A program made the position numbers and the translations under genes. Shown piece after piece: positions 60,429-64,000 of a stretch of 64,000 nt of DNA. Source of the stretch: Nymphaea colorata. Its lineage: Eukaryota > Streptophyta > Magnoliopsida > Nymphaeales > Nymphaeaceae. The stretch spans positions 23,524,742-23,588,741 of the forward strand of contig NC_045141.1 of NCBI RefSeq assembly GCF_008831285.2. The letters run 5' to 3'. Numbering within the stretch: position 1 is the stretch's first letter; every line of letters begins with the position of its first letter. The notes beneath the pieces were generated by a model. It did no database searches. It was given only the letters and a program-made list of their open reading frames with translations, and was not told where the DNA came from.

Positions 60429-62765
60429 ATGAAGGTCAAGCATGGATGCAACATCAACTCCGGTGAGCTGGACACTAGCAGGTACTCTGCTCCTATGCCG
60501 GCAATCGGGCTTTACATCGCCGGTGCTTCATTGACCTGCCTTGTGCTAGCAACCATCGACACGATCACTGGCTGCAAAGCGTTTGGCAAGAAGCCAAGGC
60601 AGAAATTCTGGTTTCCTTGCAAATGGTTCGGAATCAATTCGGCAACACTAACCCTACTGTCAGTAGCCACTAAGCTACCAGTAGATTTAAACACGGCCAT
60701 GCCCGGCCCTCACCACCAGCTCACCAAGCTCAGCGGCACGGTCATGTTGTCTGTCGCCACAGCCTTCTTCTTGCCTGCCTTTGGAACCATGAAAATCGAA
60801 GATAAGCTCTCAAACTTGGCTGCCCTTATCATTTTGATCATCACTGTGGCTGTTAACATCTGCATACAGATGGGAACAGGGGTGATCTTTGCCTTCCTAC
60901 CTGAGCATATCATCGTCCTAGGCTTTATGTTGTTTATGCTGGTGAGCGTATTCACTGCAACAATCAGCAGCGAGGGAGTCAAAGATGAGTTGGAAAAAAG
61001 CTCTGACAAAGTTTTAGGGAAACTCAACTCTGTGTTGGAAAGCTTGAAAGAAAAAAAGGCAAATTCTGTGAGCGATATTGAAGAGGGCGCGCGCTTGGGG
61101 AAAGAGGGGCTTAAGCGCTGCTTGTACATGAAGCATACCGCGTACGCAAAAGAGATAGGGCATGCAACCATTCGCTCCCCAAACGGCAGCGCAGTGGCAG
61201 TTCTCTCGATTCTAAGCACTTTGGTTCTGGTGGAAGCGGAGGTGAGGGCACTTATCATGTGGCTGATGGCACGAGGAAGAAGAGGAAGCGGAGGGATGCA
61301 ATTGTTTGGGCTTCAATTCTGCAGAGGGGAATCTGATTACAGATGGCCTATGTGGCTTATCTTGGCATCACAGACCCTCTTTGTCATCTTAACCACCATT
61401 CCCCTTCTCTTTAGGTGGTTCGAAAGCGTCAGGTTTGTTCGCCACCCAATCAAGGAGATGCTGAAATGGCCACACCTTCTAGCAGTCGAGCTGAAGCGGC
61501 TTAGTTTGTCAAGGAGGAAGATTCTAGAATTCTTTCTCGAAGAGAAGGAGGCAGGGGGAGGGGGGGACGGGCGTCAGCGTCCTCCTCATACCTATATTGG
61601 CCGCTTGCTGCATAGTACAAAGATGTTCTTCGTTTCTCTGCAACTCTTGGGATCGGTGATGAGCTGGATCATAAGCCGTAGCTCCTCTGCTCCTCTCTGT
61701 TTGCTCTTTTGGTCGCTTAAACGTCCCGGTGACTCCCAAGAGGGGAAGATGCGCGACCACATGGTGGTGCATCTAGAGGACGAGGAAGACTTTGGTAATT
61801 GGATGTATACGCACTATGAGTCTGATGTTGATAAGGAGATGGGGAAAACAAATGATCCCTCTACTACCAGTCCTCCGCATGGAAATGACAGTGATGGAAA
61901 GCATTTGAAAAAGATCTTATCTAAGTTCGACTCAACGACAGACCAGATCATCGAAAATGAGAACGATCATTTTAGATCCATATTAGAAATGATCGACAAC
62001 TTTCAACGACCCAAATGCATGGAAATCGTGCTTGGGATGGTGATAATTGCTAACAAGCTTGCGCAGGTTGAGGTGGACAGGAACAAAGGCTATAATTGTC
62101 TATGGAACGTGAAACCAAACCAGAATTTGAACGGCTCGCCACCCCAGGATGTCAAGATTGTTGAGCAGTTTCTTCGAAACATCGACCAATATGTGCCTGG
62201 AGGGCCCTCGGCATTTTCAGGTATCCCTGCAAGTTCGGAAATTGATCACTCTCAAAAGCTCACGTCGATTCACTTGTGTAGGCAATTATCGATGCAGCAC
62301 CCACAAGATGATCGCAAGTCTCGGGAAAAAATCGAGCTGTTTTTGTTGGAAACCTTGATGTCCGCAGAACAAAAACTGCAAGACCAAGAACTCCAACTCC
62401 AGCAAGTCGGAGAGTACATACAGTCTAAATACCTAACCCAGGTTGCACGAGTGATGGTACACACTATCAACCATGTCTTCCCTGCAGCATCATGTGCCAT
62501 CTCCTCCATTAAAGATGGAACTGATGAAAACAAAATTAGGGAGGTGGCGCAGAGCACATTTAGCATCCTCTGTCTACTTGATCCACCCAGAGAACCTCTC
62601 TTTCCCAAGCTTGAAGGGCCCAATCATTCGGACAGTGCTTTGAGCAAGGGGTTACCTCCCACAGAGAGACCACCACATAGGAGGAGAAACAATGTCAGCT
62701 TTACTTGTCTTTGCGCCTCCATTTCCCAAGTTCACGAGCATTTCAAGGGAGAGGTTGACGCATGA
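60429..62765 (+). CDS. Multi-pass membrane protein of unknown function, 778 aa, intronless
   Basis: I do not recognise a named family. The single 778-codon frame is far longer than chance and has coding-like composition. Predicted membrane spans from hydrophobicity: about 24-45, 66-83, 101-120, 128-157, 161-180, 253-280, 306-328 and 400-422, so seven or eight. A charged, helical loop (about 183-245, DELEKSSDKVLGKLNSVLES) separates spans five and six. The C-terminal ~340 residues are soluble, with an acidic stretch (VHLEDEEDFGNWMYTHYESD) and a helical, Gln-rich segment (AEQKLQDQELQLQQVGEYI) that is the part conserved in the nearby relic. Lack of introns and a neighbouring truncated copy suggest a lineage-expanded plant family. 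The start at 60429 (GAAGATGAAG) is the first ATG of the frame. Transporter or signalling roles cannot be chosen from sequence alone. Confidence 0.8.
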   Translation: MKVKHGCNINSGELDTSRYSAPMPAIGLYIAGASLTCLVLATIDTITGCKAFGKKPRQKFWFPCKWFGINSATLTLLSVATKLPVDLNTAMPGPHHQLTKLSGTVMLSVATAFFLPAFGTMKIEDKLSNLAALIILIITVAVNICIQMGTGVIFAFLPEHIIVLGFMLFMLVSVFTATISSEGVKDELEKSSDKVLGKLNSVLESLKEKKANSVSDIEEGARLGKEGLKRCLYMKHTAYAKEIGHATIRSPNGSAVAVLSILSTLVLVEAEVRALIMWLMARGRRGSGGMQLFGLQFCRGESDYRWPMWLILASQTLFVILTTIPLLFRWFESVRFVRHPIKEMLKWPHLLAVELKRLSLSRRKILEFFLEEKEAGGGGDGRQRPPHTYIGRLLHSTKMFFVSLQLLGSVMSWIISRSSSAPLCLLFWSLKRPGDSQEGKMRDHMVVHLEDEEDFGNWMYTHYESDVDKEMGKTNDPSTTSPPHGNDSDGKHLKKILSKFDSTTDQIIENENDHFRSILEMIDNFQRPKCMEIVLGMVIIANKLAQVEVDRNKGYNCLWNVKPNQNLNGSPPQDVKIVEQFLRNIDQYVPGGPSAFSGIPASSEIDHSQKLTSIHLCRQLSMQHPQDDRKSREKIELFLLETLMSAEQKLQDQELQLQQVGEYIQSKYLTQVARVMVHTINHVFPAASCAISSIKDGTDENKIREVAQSTFSILCLLDPPREPLFPKLEGPNHSDSALSKGLPPTERPPHRRRNNVSFTCLCASISQVHEHFKGEVDA

Positions 62766-63269
62766 GCGAATCTGGTTCTTATATTTTAAGTTTTATTTAT
62801 TGTTTTGTTTTGTTTGGATGCAGATCGAAGGAACCTTATAAAGGTGTTTAGGCCTCTTTTGTAAGCAGTCTTGATGAAAAACATGTGTTATCTGCTTTTC
62901 TTCCGGATGCACCGTGCACACTAATGGAGGGAAGGACATTTTGGTAATTTATTAAACAAAAGTTTTTCAAAGTTTTTTATTTTTTATTTTGTTTTTACAA
63001 AAACTTTTTTTCTGAGTGAACTAAGGGCATTTAGTCATTAGTCATATTGACACACCAAAAATCATGCATCAATATTGTGCATACAACCAGCTTGGGCAAA
63101 TGGGGAAGAAAGAAGCTTCAAATAACTTCCTTTTCTTTCCTAGTGGAAAAGAAATACAAAATTATAGACTTTGTAAATTTAGAGTGAATGTTAGAACATA
63201 CAAGGAAAGTGAGAATTTTTAGTTCTCTTACCAGGAATGTGCACAATAAAGAATTGAGAGGATCCAATT

Positions 63270-64000
63270 AAGGTGGATCGAGCTCCTTGATAGTCGCCTG
63301 GCACTCCCCTTCAAGTTGATGCATGTTGAAGTCCGTAACGCCCAACTTGGACACTAAAAACTTGAACTGGTTCCTTCCTAATGCTTTTGTAAATATGTCG
63401 GCAATTTGCATCTTTGTAGGACTGTATGCAGTCTTGATGATCTCATTTTCGAATTAGATGACAATCAAGCTCAATATGCTTGGTCCATTCATAAAATACT
63501 AAATTTGAAGCGATGTGAAGTGCAGCTTGATTGCCACAGTATAATTGCATGGCTTTTCATGTTTGAAGCCAAGCTCTTCTAGTAATGCCTTCAACCAAAC
63601 GAGTTTGCGTGTATAGATTTATTCTCAACTTCTACACCCGAACGTGCCACTACAATTTGCTTTCTTGTTTTCCATGAATCTAGATTTTATCCCATCATAA
63701 CAAGGTAACCAGAGGTGGACCTGCATGTCATTAGGCAACTCACACAATTTGAATAGCAATAAGCTTCAAGTTAATTTTACTTTTTAATGATAGCAAGATT
63801 CCATATCCTATTGTGGCCTTTAGATATCTTAACACACACAAACTGCTGCATCGTGATGAGGTTTTCATGGTGTTTACATGAATTGGCTCAAAGTGTTTAC
63901 AAAATACACTATGTTAACATGAGTAACCGTTAAATATATGAGACGCCCTACTAATTTCCGGTATTTTGAGGGATCTCTAAGAGGTTTGTCTTCGTTCATA
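63270..64000 (-). mobile_element. Degenerate Ty1/copia retrotransposon tail (RNase H end, PPT, 3' LTR start)
   Basis: On the minus strand, fragments of copia RNase H are readable: [19 protein letters not shown] and [13 protein letters not shown], then a stop or frame change, then KMQIADIFTKALGRNQFKFL and VSKLG. The catalytic Asp of the usual YCDNQAA motif is replaced by Gly, and the frame is broken, so the copy is dead. A polypurine tract (CTTGAAGGGGAGT, 63303-63315) follows the coding remnant, and a 3' LTR probably begins with TG just beyond it, running towards lower coordinates. The LTR end was not located; 62766-63270 otherwise shows only the 3' UTR of the membrane-protein gene and AT-rich sequence. 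Confidence 0.8.

Overview
The window is nuclear DNA from a flowering plant. Genes are split by many GT-AG introns (some over 1.5 kb), there is a plastid-targeted FTSH protease gene, an Ala tRNA, several MITE-like insertions, and a decayed Ty1/copia remnant at the right edge. Coding GC is moderate, unlike grasses. An early-diverging or eudicot-like angiosperm is possible, but I cannot name the species.

Layout. (1) 1-7,267 (+): the 3' part of a PRMT7-type protein arginine methyltransferase; its N-terminal exons lie left of the window. (2) 9,681-13,115 (-): a thylakoid FtsH metalloprotease of the FTSH2/VAR2 type, with a likely 5'-UTR intron reaching 14,339. (3) 15,782-27,575 (+): a large non-canonical poly(A) polymerase/nucleotidyltransferase (MEE44-like, 15 coding exons), broken by an apparent one-base deletion in a C run. 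(4) 27.6-36.5 kb: mostly intergenic, with repeats and one convincing unrecognised 112-aa gene on the minus strand (33,991-34,329). (5) 36,518-39,097 (+): EMG1/NEP1 rRNA methyltransferase. (6) 40,378-41,229 (-): a two-exon gene for a small secreted Gly/Cys peptide that is easy to miss because it is short and split. (7) 41.6-43.6 kb: two MITE-like elements and a 77-bp tandem duplication. (8) 43,735-43,807 (-): tRNA-Ala(AGC). (9) 44,025-52,822 (+): COG7, a Golgi tethering complex subunit. (10) 54.4-62.8 kb: an intronless 778-aa multi-pass membrane protein gene of unknown function, plus a truncated relic of the same family 6-8 kb upstream. (11) 63.27 kb to the end (-): a degenerate copia RNase H tail.

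The recognised genes are independent housekeeping functions (RNA modification and polyadenylation, plastid proteolysis, ribosome biogenesis, Golgi trafficking). They form no pathway or cluster. Exon boundaries come from GT-AG sites, unbroken reading phase and similarity to remembered families; no database search was run. The points most worth a second look are the MEE44 frameshift, the hidden small secreted peptide with a Cys-rich stretch beyond its TGA, the unrecognised TATA-driven 112-aa gene, and the membrane-protein family with its relic copy.
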